From: Natribaculum luteum
GTDB lineage: Archaea > Halobacteriota > Halobacteria > Halobacteriales > Natrialbaceae
DNA length: 64,000 nt
Reading direction: 5' to 3'
NCBI RefSeq assembly: GCF_023008545.1
Contig: NZ_CP095397.1
Coordinates: 3,523,199 to 3,587,198 of the forward strand
Shown here: positions 51,435 to 58,618 of the stretch, piece by piece
Layout of the letters: every line of letters begins with the position of its first letter
Position numbering within the stretch: position 1 is the first letter of the stretch
Made by a program: the position numbers and the translations under genes
The notes under the pieces: model-generated
Told to the model about the DNA's origin: nothing
Database searches by the model: none
What the model saw: the letters and a program-made list of their open reading frames with translations, nothing else

Positions 51435-51815
51435 ATGACCGACTCAGTGCCCGAATCAACGCGTCAGACGCTCGAACGACTGTACGAGAACCCGGAGAAT
51501 CGACTGACGTCGCTGTTCGAACTCGCTCCAGACGATGAACAGGTGGAGGGCCCGCTCACAGTGTTCAAAGCGCTGGCGAACGAACACCGAATTCGAATCC
51601 TCGAAGCACTCAGAGATGGTGAGTTGTGCGCGTGTGAACTGCAAGTCGTCTTGGACGCGCCCCAGTCGACAGTCGCTAGCCATCTTCGAGAACTCAAAGA
51701 TGCAGGGCTCGTCAAGACGCGACGGCAAGGGAAGTGGACGTACTACCGAATCGGAGACACAGCCGCGGTTCAATTGCTCGATCTCGCGAGCGCGCTCGCG
51801 ACAGATGCTGGCTGA
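51435..51815 (+). CDS. ArsR/SmtB-family metal-responsive repressor
   Basis: A 126-residue winged-helix repressor. ALANEHRIRILEALRDGELCACEL carries the alpha-3-type metal site with Cys65 and Cys67, equivalent to ELCVCDL in arsenic-sensing ArsR. The recognition helix is APQSTVASHLRELKDAGLV, and the wing is RRQGKWTYYRIG. It probably represses the thioredoxin-ArsP operon and itself until arsenite or another thiophilic metalloid binds. It has its own upstream gap of 200 bp with a motif shared with that operon. Confidence 0.92.
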   Translation: MTDSVPESTRQTLERLYENPENRLTSLFELAPDDEQVEGPLTVFKALANEHRIRILEALRDGELCACELQVVLDAPQSTVASHLRELKDAGLVKTRRQGKWTYYRIGDTAAVQLLDLASALATDAG

Positions 51816-51964
51816 ACCTCACTGGAATCGAGACAGCACTCCTCGACGTGTCGGACTCCTTCTTTCCATTGATCGGTCGTCACGCCGCTTCTGTACACAG
51901 TCGGCACCGATACGGAAATCGCGGCGGCGACCACGTCAGAACGATGGCTGTGAGTCTGTACCGC

Positions 51965-51992
51965 CGCAACCGCGAACCGTCTTGCGGTTGCG
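51965..51992. repeat. Perfect hairpin, first of two related units
   Basis: Arms CGCAACCGC and GCGGTTGCG are joined by a 10-nt loop GAACCGTCTT. The related second unit at 52119-52139 has arms ACGAGAC and GTCTCGT with loop GCGAACC. Confidence 0.5.
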
Positions 51993-52258
51993 TCGGCAAC
52001 ACACTCGAGTCGCGATCAGGTATGTACTGAGTGTTGTCCAGTAGTATCAGCGAGCGCCGAAGGCGCGAGCAGGGAGAGGATACAGCCTCCCCAGAAATCT
52101 TCGATTGCTGGTGTGCAAACGAGACGCGAACCGTCTCGTCAACGCCGCTCGAGTTTCATACACTGTTCTACGAATCGCATCAGGTATGCAGTGTCAGCTG
52201 TATCGTAGCGCCCTGCAACGTATCGAAGACGAATACGTTCATGGGGACCAATATTTGG

Positions 52259-52266
52259 TTATAAAC
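52259..52266 (+). promoter_or_regulatory. TATA box of the first acyl-CoA dehydrogenase gene
   Basis: TTATAAAC is centred about 27 bp before the ATG at 52289; the transcript is probably leaderless. Confidence 0.55.
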
Positions 52267-52288
52267 GACTCGATGCCGAATATTTCGT

Positions 52289-53440
52289 ATGGAGCTTCTC
52301 GACGACAGCCTGATTCCGGAACGCGCTCGAGACGTGAAAGCCGAGGCACGGGAGTTCGCGAGCGAGTACATCGAACCGAACGCCCGGGAGTACTTCCAGT
52401 CGGGTGAGTACCCCAGAGAGATACTCGAGGCCGGACAGGACGCGGGTCTCGTCGCCCAGGACGTCCCCGAAGAGTGGGGCGGACGAGGATTCGATCTGGC
52501 GCAACTGCTCGCGCTCACCGAGGAGTTCTACCGGGCGGACGCTGGAATCGCCCTGACGCTCCAGCTCGCCAGCTTCGGCTGCGAGATGACCTACGAGTAC
52601 GGCACCGACGAGCAGTGCGAGGAGTACGTCCGTCCCGTCGCCGAGGGCGACCAGCTCTCGGGGCTTGCCGTCTCGGAACCGGAGACGGGAAGCGACCTCG
52701 CGGGGATGCAGACGCAGGCGGAGAGAGACGGCGACGAGTACGTGTTGAACGGTGAGAAGTACTGGATCGGGAACGGCGTCGAGGCCGACTGGGTGACCGT
52801 CTACGCGCAGACTGGCGACGACGAGGACGACCGGTACAGCAACCACTCGCTTTTCATCGTCCCGACGGACACCGACGGGTACGAGGCCGAGCACATCCCC
52901 GAGAAGATGGCGATGCGCGCCTCGAAGCAGGCACACATCACCTTCGACGACTGTCGCGTCCCCGCGGAGAACCTGATCGGCAGCGAAGGGGCCGGCTTCA
53001 TGCTGCTCGCCGACTTCTTTAACCACGGCCGGGTGATCGTCGCGGGCCACGGGATCGGCCTGGCTGCGGCCGCCATCGAGGAAGCCTGGGAGTTTACCCA
53101 CGAACGAGAGGAGTTCGGCCGCACGATCAATCAGTTCCAGTCGGTTCAGCACGGGCTCGCGGACATGCTCACCGCGTTCGAGAGCGCTCGCACGTTGACC
53201 TGGCGCGCCTGCGAGAACGTCGCAAACCGCACGAACGAGGGCTACTGGGCGGCGATGGCCAAGACGAAAGCGACCGAAACTGCAGTCGATGTCGCCGAAC
53301 AGGGAATGCAGTTCCACGGCGGCCGGTCGGTTCTCGACGAGCGACGCATCGCTCGCGTCTACCGGGACGCACGCGTTCCGGTCATCTACGAGGGGGCAAA
53401 CGAAGTCCAGCGCAACCTCGTCTACCGACAGGCGCCCTAG
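52289..53440 (+). CDS. Acyl-CoA dehydrogenase
   Basis: A 383-residue flavoenzyme. Typical blocks are LALTEEFYRADAGIALTLQL, LSGLAVSEPETGSDLAGMQT (FAD contact), KYWIGNGVEADWVTVYAQTG and near the end QFHGGRSVLDERRIARVYRDA. It introduces the 2,3 double bond in an acyl-CoA and passes electrons to an electron-transfer flavoprotein. The usual catalytic base Glu near the C-terminus appears in VIYEGANEVQRNLVYR. It converges with the response regulator gene, with 5 bp between their ends. Confidence 0.94.
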   Translation: MELLDDSLIPERARDVKAEAREFASEYIEPNAREYFQSGEYPREILEAGQDAGLVAQDVPEEWGGRGFDLAQLLALTEEFYRADAGIALTLQLASFGCEMTYEYGTDEQCEEYVRPVAEGDQLSGLAVSEPETGSDLAGMQTQAERDGDEYVLNGEKYWIGNGVEADWVTVYAQTGDDEDDRYSNHSLFIVPTDTDGYEAEHIPEKMAMRASKQAHITFDDCRVPAENLIGSEGAGFMLLADFFNHGRVIVAGHGIGLAAAAIEEAWEFTHEREEFGRTINQFQSVQHGLADMLTAFESARTLTWRACENVANRTNEGYWAAMAKTKATETAVDVAEQGMQFHGGRSVLDERRIARVYRDARVPVIYEGANEVQRNLVYRQAP

Positions 53441-53445
53441 ACCGA

Positions 53446-54018
53446 TCAGTTCTCGGACCGGAGATCCTGAAATGCGCCCACGAAGTCGTCGTGGCTGGTC
53501 ATCCCCGAGACGGTATCGTCGACTCGCTTCCGAAGGCGGTCGACGCGCTCGCGGAGTCGCCGGTACTCCTCGTTGTCCTCGAGTTCCCACTCCGTCTTCT
53601 CTGCCTCGAGGAGCGCCTTCTTCGAGACGAGCGAGTAGTACCGCTGGACGTCGGCCTCGTAGTCGGCTCGCCTCGAGACGCTCTGGACGACCTCGACGAG
53701 TTCGTCCTTCGAGACCGGTTTGACCAGGTAATCGTCGAAGCCCATCTCGATGATGTCGAAGTCGGGATCGACCGCGGTCACCATGACGACCCGACAGTCG
53801 CATCCGACGTCCCGGATCTCCCGGAGGACGTCGTCCCCCGAACGCCCGGGCATTCGCCGATCGAGGAGGACCACCTCGAGCGAATCGGACAACATCTCGA
53901 GCGCCTCTTCGCCGTCGTAGGCCGTCGCGACGGCCCAGTCCTGCTGGAGCCACATCGCGAACAGATCCGCGAGCTGGGTTTCGTCGTCGACGACGAGCAC
54001 GTCAGGTCCGTCGCTCAT
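53446..54018 (-). CDS. HalX-type response regulator
   Basis: A 190-residue protein. The N-terminal receiver domain has the acidic pair in VLVVDDETQLAD, phospho-acceptor Asp in VVLLDRRMPGRSGDDVL, Thr in VVMVTAVDPD, and Lys in YLVKPVSKDEL. After it comes the HalX domain (residues 120-180), a charged helical hairpin found in haloarchaeal regulators. No DNA-binding domain is visible. The partner histidine kinase is not in the window. Confidence 0.93.
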   Translation of the reverse strand: MSDGPDVLVVDDETQLADLFAMWLQQDWAVATAYDGEEALEMLSDSLEVVLLDRRMPGRSGDDVLREIRDVGCDCRVVMVTAVDPDFDIIEMGFDDYLVKPVSKDELVEVVQSVSRRADYEADVQRYYSLVSKKALLEAEKTEWELEDNEEYRRLRERVDRLRKRVDDTVSGMTSHDDFVGAFQDLRSEN

Positions 54019-54352
54019 CGACGGGCCCCCTCCTGTCCCTTCATCGATAGCATTACAGGTTTCCCATGGTAGTAACCAGTGATAAAGCTCGCGCTCACCG
54101 TTATCCCGTCGGGCGAATCAGGCCGTTGCGATCGCACTCGTGACGCGATCGGGTATTCACGGATCGTCGTCGTACGGTTTACCATTCGGTCATCGACGGC
54201 CGATCTGCGAACGCGCGAGAGAAGGAGATTGGACGAGGACGATCCCGTGTCGCAAACGAGTGCCGGACGGGTCGCCGGCCGGTCTCGACAACTCGTCGAA
54301 CCGTCACGCCCGTTCGCTGGCGAGACCGACAGTCAGAGCGTCGAGACCGGCG
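54019..54352. other. Intergenic region with a family-2 repeat
   Basis: A 334-bp gap without a supported gene. It contains family-2 repeat copy 3 and the promoter of the response regulator; TTTACCATTCGG near 54180 resembles promoter DNA but has no plus-strand gene behind it. Confidence 0.5.
54129..54151. repeat. Intergenic repeat, family 2, copy 3
   Basis: CGATCGCACTCGTGACGCGATCG matches copy 2 at 21 of 23 bases with the same palindromic ends, and the flanking GGG and TTCAC also align. Confidence 0.6.
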
Positions 54353-56335
54353 TTATTTGCCTTCGAACTCGGGTTCGTCGTCGCCGAAGAAGGCGTTGAT
54401 ACCCTCGTGGACGTCCTCGGAGTTGACGACGTGTCCGAAGCCCATCGACTCGACCTCAAGTCCGGCCTCGTGGTTGTCCCAGCCGCTGTGCATCGCGCGC
54501 TTGGTAAAGCGCATCGCGAGCGGCGGGCCGCCGGCGAGTTTCGCGGCGTACTCGTGTGCGGCCGTCTCGAACTCGTCGGGTTCGACGACCTCGTTGACGA
54601 ACCCGTACTCGGCCATCTCCTCGGCGGGGAACCGCTCTGCGGTGAAGATGATCTCTTTTGCACGGCCCATGCCGACGATGCGCTGGAGACGCTGCGTGCC
54701 GCCCCACCCCGGCAGCAGGCCGAGGTCGAACTCGGGCTGGCCGAACTCCGAGCGCGTGGTGGCGATCCGGACGTCGGCACACGTCGCGAGTTCCATCCCG
54801 CCGCCCAGACAGTAGCCGTCGATGGCGGCGACGACTGGCATCTCGATCTCCTCGAGGCGGCCGAACGTCTCCTGGCCGTACTTCGAGAGTTCGACCGCAC
54901 CGAACGGGTCGGTGCCGCTGCCGGCGATGCTCATGAAGTCCGCGCCTGCGGAGAACGCCTTCGAGCCGGCACCCGTCAGCAAGAGCGCGCGAACGTCGTC
55001 GTCCTCCTCGACGAGGTCGAGTGCGGCGTCGAGTTCCTCGATGAGTTCCAGGCTGATGGAGTTCATCTGCTGGGGGCGGTTGAGTTCGATCTGTGCGACC
55101 TTGTCACCGGAGTAGGTCAGTTCGATCGTGTCGAACTCTGGCGCGCCGTCTTCGTCGTCCGTGTCGTCGTAGAAGCCGCCTTCCTCGGCGACGGTAGCGA
55201 AGTAGTCGAAGGGCTCGTACCGTGGGTGTTCGGTCTCCTCGTAGGCGTCCTCGAGGGCGTCGAAGAGCGTGGCGATGCCGTATTCGTCGGCGAACTTCGC
55301 GGGTCCTTTCGGCCAGCGCCCGCCGAGTTTGACCGCGGTGTCGATCTCCTCGGGCGAGGCGACGTCGTTCCCGACGAGGAAGGCGACTTCGTTCGCGAGC
55401 ACGGCCAGCAGGCGTTCCTTGACGGCCTCGCTGAACAGGTCCTCGTCCATCGAGACGTCCGCGCCGTCACCGTCCTCGTAGTCGTAGAAGCCTTTGCCGG
55501 ACTTCTGGCCGAACTCCTCGTTCTCGACTTTCTCGTTCATCAGCGGACACGGCTCGTAACGATCGCCCGCGACATCGTGCATGTACTCGAGGACGTGGTA
55601 GCCGACGTCGATGCCGACGTAGTCTGCGAGTTCGAAACTCCCCATCGGCAGCCCGACGTCGAACTTCGTCGTCGCGTCGATCTCCTCGATGGTGGCGACG
55701 TCGTCCTCGACGAGCCAGGCGGCCTCGTTCATCAGCGGGACGAGGATGCGGTTGACGATGAACCCGGGGACGTCCTTCCGGACGCGTACTGGCGTCTTCC
55801 CGAAGTCCTCCGCGAGCGCCTCGACGACGTCGAGCGTGGCGTCGTCGGTGTGCTCGCCGGAGATGACCTCGACGAGGTCCATCCGGATCGGCGGGTTGAA
55901 AAAGTGCATCCCGCAGAACCGTTCGGGACGCTCCGTGAACTCCGAGAGGTCGGTGATCGACAGACTCGAGGTGTTCGTCGTGAAGACGGCGTGGTCTGGG
56001 GCAAAGGCCTCGACGTCCTCCCAGACGTCCCGTTTGATCTCCATCTTCTCTGGAACGGCCTCGATGACGACGTCGGCGTCGGCGACGGCCTCCTCGAGGT
56101 CGACGAGCGGCGTCACCCGTTCGAGGGCGGCGTCGGCGTCGTCCTCGGTTATCTGGTCGCTCTCGGCGAGTTTGCCCAGCGACCACTCGATCTGGTCGTA
56201 GCCGTTCTGGACGAACTCGTCGTTGATGTCACGCATGTTGACGTCGTACCCTGAGAGGGCGGCGACTTCACTGATCCCGTGACCCATGTTGCCGGCACCG
56301 AGAACTGCGATGGTGTTGATTTCCTCGAGTTCCAT
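54353..56335 (-). CDS. 3-hydroxyacyl-CoA dehydrogenase/enoyl-CoA hydratase fusion
   Basis: A 660-residue two-enzyme protein of beta-oxidation. The N-terminal NAD-binding domain starts [20 protein letters not shown], and the HAD signature includes [21 protein letters not shown] second HAD C-terminal-type segment follows. The enoyl-CoA hydratase domain is at about 400-660 with GADFMSIAG and both catalytic Glu residues ([11 protein letters not shown] and FGQPEFDLG). The domain order is dehydrogenase first, the reverse of bacterial FadB and typical of archaea. It is divergent from the second acyl-CoA dehydrogenase gene. Confidence 0.95.
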   Translation of the reverse strand: MELEEINTIAVLGAGNMGHGISEVAALSGYDVNMRDINDEFVQNGYDQIEWSLGKLAESDQITEDDADAALERVTPLVDLEEAVADADVVIEAVPEKMEIKRDVWEDVEAFAPDHAVFTTNTSSLSITDLSEFTERPERFCGMHFFNPPIRMDLVEVISGEHTDDATLDVVEALAEDFGKTPVRVRKDVPGFIVNRILVPLMNEAAWLVEDDVATIEEIDATTKFDVGLPMGSFELADYVGIDVGYHVLEYMHDVAGDRYEPCPLMNEKVENEEFGQKSGKGFYDYEDGDGADVSMDEDLFSEAVKERLLAVLANEVAFLVGNDVASPEEIDTAVKLGGRWPKGPAKFADEYGIATLFDALEDAYEETEHPRYEPFDYFATVAEEGGFYDDTDDEDGAPEFDTIELTYSGDKVAQIELNRPQQMNSISLELIEELDAALDLVEEDDDVRALLLTGAGSKAFSAGADFMSIAGSGTDPFGAVELSKYGQETFGRLEEIEMPVVAAIDGYCLGGGMELATCADVRIATTRSEFGQPEFDLGLLPGWGGTQRLQRIVGMGRAKEIIFTAERFPAEEMAEYGFVNEVVEPDEFETAAHEYAAKLAGGPPLAMRFTKRAMHSGWDNHEAGLEVESMGFGHVVNSEDVHEGINAFFGDDEPEFEGK

Positions 56336-56422
56336 AGTCGAGTATGCAACCGGAACCCGTTTGAACGTTTCCCTCTCTCGAAAACAAAACTCTGTTTCAG
56401 TTTACTCCCGGTTACAAAGCTC

Positions 56423-56429
56423 TTTATCG
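56423..56429 (+). promoter_or_regulatory. TATA-like element of the second acyl-CoA dehydrogenase gene
   Basis: TTTATCG is centred about 26 bp before the ATG at 56451; no Shine-Dalgarno is present. Confidence 0.5.
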
Positions 56430-56450
56430 TTCAGGCAAGAATGCGACGTT

Positions 56451-57602
56451 ATGGATTTCGGACTTACTGACGAACAACAACAGATTCGCGAGGAAGTTCG
56501 ACGCTTCGCCGAGAACGAGATCGCGCCCCACGCAGAGGAGTACGACGTCGAAGAGAAGTTCCCACACGATATCGTCGAGAAGGCAGCCGAGATGGGACTT
56601 ACGGGTCCGTACATCCCGATGGACTACGGCGGCGCGGGCTACTCGATCCTCGACACGACGATCATCGTCGAGGAACTGTTCGCCGTCGACCCCGGGATCG
56701 CGCTCTCGATCGTCGCCTCTTCTTTCGGCTGTGAGGCCATCATGGAGTTCGGGACCGAAGACCAGAAAGAACGCTTCCTCGAGCCGGTCGCTCGCGGCGA
56801 GAAGATCTCCGGCGCGGCCATCTCCGAACCGGACACCGGCTCTGACGTCTCCTCGGTCTCGACGACGGCCGAGAAAGACGGCGACGAGTGGGTGATCAAC
56901 GGGAACAAGATGTGGATCACCAACGGTACCGTCGGCGACTTCTTCGTCGTCCTCTGTAAGACCAATCCCGACGCCGAGGGCCGGTACAACGGCTTCTCCC
57001 AGATCGTCGTCGAGGCAGACCGCGACGGCTTCTCCGCCGACAAGATCACCGGCAAGCTCGGTATTCGGGCGTCGGACACCGCCGAGCTCATCTTCGACGA
57101 CGTGCGCGTTCCCGAGGAGAACCTCATCGGGACTCGAGACGCCGCCTTCATGCAGCAGATGCAGTTTTTCGACCAGACTCGAGTCGCGGTCGCCGCCCAG
57201 GGCGTCGGCATCGCGAAAGGTGCCTCCGAAGCCGCACTCGAGTACGCCCAGGATCGCGAGCAGTTCGGCCAGTCGATCTCCGAGTTCCAGGCCATCCAGC
57301 ACAAGCTCGCCGACATGCACACCAAGACCGAGGCCGCGCGCAACCTGACCTACAAGGCTTCCTGGAAGGTCGACCAGGGCGAGAACATCACGAAGCTCGC
57401 CTCGATGGCCAAGGAGTACGCCTCCCGCGTCGCGACCGACGTCGCCGACGAGGCCGTCCAGATCCACGGCGGTGCCGGCTACGTCAACGACTTCCCCGTC
57501 GAGCGGTTCTACCGCGACTCGAAGATTACCCAGATCTACGAGGGAACGACCGAAATCCAAAAGAACATCATCGCCCGCGAACTGCTCGGTAAAGGATTCT
57601 AG
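56451..57602 (+). CDS. Acyl-CoA dehydrogenase
   Basis: A 383-residue enzyme closely similar in layout to the one at 52289. It starts [20 protein letters not shown] and has [36 protein letters not shown] and [19 protein letters not shown], with the catalytic Glu in [12 protein letters not shown]. It is therefore of the short/branched-chain or general acyl-CoA dehydrogenase type. Promoter spacing suggests a leaderless transcript, divergent from the HADH-hydratase fusion gene, so the two may share control. Confidence 0.96.
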   Translation: MDFGLTDEQQQIREEVRRFAENEIAPHAEEYDVEEKFPHDIVEKAAEMGLTGPYIPMDYGGAGYSILDTTIIVEELFAVDPGIALSIVASSFGCEAIMEFGTEDQKERFLEPVARGEKISGAAISEPDTGSDVSSVSTTAEKDGDEWVINGNKMWITNGTVGDFFVVLCKTNPDAEGRYNGFSQIVVEADRDGFSADKITGKLGIRASDTAELIFDDVRVPEENLIGTRDAAFMQQMQFFDQTRVAVAAQGVGIAKGASEAALEYAQDREQFGQSISEFQAIQHKLADMHTKTEAARNLTYKASWKVDQGENITKLASMAKEYASRVATDVADEAVQIHGGAGYVNDFPVERFYRDSKITQIYEGTTEIQKNIIARELLGKGF

Positions 57603-57788
57603 GCACACTACCCGTCTGAGCCGCCCCGACTCGTCTCCCCTCTCGCCACCGCTGCCCCGCTGACGCTACGCGAATCCGGTTGGTGGCAGTTCTTCGTCGA
57701 CAGAAACGTCGAAGTGGACTGGCCATCAGACCTGTTCCCGACGGCGTTTGCGTGACTCCTTTGCCGTCTCGGCCCGTACGAACGGGCA

Positions 57789-58535
57789 ATGAGAGAGTTC
57801 GTCTTCGCCCTCGAGTACGACGCCGGAACGAACCCGGTCGCCGACGTCCTCGAGGCGTACCCCGACACGACGATCCGTTCGCTGTCGTGTCACGTCACCG
57901 AGGAGAGCCTCTGGCGAGTCGACCACGCGAGCGGCTCGACGGCGGGACTCGAGGCGCTCGAGGCCGCCTACCGCGAGTCGACCTACTGTGCAGACTGTCT
58001 CGTGAAAGACGACTGCGGGGCCGACTGCGAGACGCAGGTGCTCGATCGGTCGGACGACACGCTCGTCGTCTACACCTACTGGGACCGGACGGACGTCTGC
58101 GAGTCGGTCCCCCACCTCGCGCTCGAGTATCTCGGCGAGGGACTGCTGTTCGAGACCTACCGGGAGGGACGGCGCTATCGCTGGCGGATCGTCCTCGCGA
58201 ACGACGCGCCGATTCACGACTTCTTCGACGCGCTCGGCGACGAAGTTGGGCACTGCGCGGGCATGGAGATGCTCCGGCTGACAGACCTCGACCCGGATCG
58301 CTCCCGCGAGGAGCGACCCGAGTCGCTCCCGAAAGAACAGCGCGACGCGCTGCGCGTCGCCGTCGAGCGCGGCTACTACGAGACGCCGCGACGGATCGAC
58401 CTGTCGGAACTCGCCGAGCAACTGGACGTTCCGCGGTCGACGCTCTCCTACCGGCTGCGACGGGCGGAAGCCGAACTCGCGACGGCGTTCGTCGACGCCG
58501 ACGACTCGCTCGAGGCGCTCTCGCCGGGTCTCTGA
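57789..58535 (+). CDS. HTH-10 (Bat-type) regulator with a Cys-rich sensor segment
   Basis: A 248-residue protein. The C-terminal HTH-10 domain (LPKEQRDALRVAVERGYYET, then LAEQLDVPRSTLSYRLRRAE) is the bacterio-opsin-activator type. Between residues 67 and 80 are four cysteines, CADCLVKDDCGADC, and Cys34 with His35 is nearby, so a metal-binding sensor is plausible. The next gene, 83 bp downstream on the same strand, is a heavy-metal P-type ATPase with its own palindrome and TATA box. The protein is likely its metal-dependent regulator (inference). Confidence 0.88.
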   Translation: MREFVFALEYDAGTNPVADVLEAYPDTTIRSLSCHVTEESLWRVDHASGSTAGLEALEAAYRESTYCADCLVKDDCGADCETQVLDRSDDTLVVYTYWDRTDVCESVPHLALEYLGEGLLFETYREGRRYRWRIVLANDAPIHDFFDALGDEVGHCAGMEMLRLTDLDPDRSREERPESLPKEQRDALRVAVERGYYETPRRIDLSELAEQLDVPRSTLSYRLRRAEAELATAFVDADDSLEALSPGL

Positions 58536-58566
58536 CGGCCACGGGGCACCGACGACAGACCACGAG

Positions 58567-58582
58567 TTTGGCGCGCGCCAAA
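58567..58582. promoter_or_regulatory. Perfect 16-bp palindrome, candidate operator of the metal ATPase
   Basis: TTTGGCGCGCGCCAAA is a perfect palindrome in the gap between the regulator and ATPase genes. A TATA-like GTATAGG follows at about 58589-58595, 27 bp before the ATPase ATG. The site ends about 7 bp before the TATA element, over the BRE position, where a bound regulator could act on TFB/TBP. Confidence 0.6.
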
Positions 58583-58618
58583 TAATCCGTATAGGGACGG
58601 CTCCCGTACTGATCGGTG

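Larger units (their letters stand above)
51816..52288. other. Intergenic region with two hairpins sharing a direct repeat
   Basis: No gene is supported. A perfect 9-bp hairpin at 51965-51992 and a 7-bp hairpin at 52119-52139 both include CGCGAACCGTCT. About 30-50 bp after each comes ATCAGGTATG. A third small hairpin (GCGCCGAAGGCGC) is at 52054-52066. The right end is the promoter of the acyl-CoA dehydrogenase gene. Confidence 0.5.

Noticed and set aside
54140-56254. A 704-codon plus-strand ORF opposite the HADH-hydratase gene
   Set aside because: It is the complementary-strand shadow; every recognisable motif is in the minus-strand gene.
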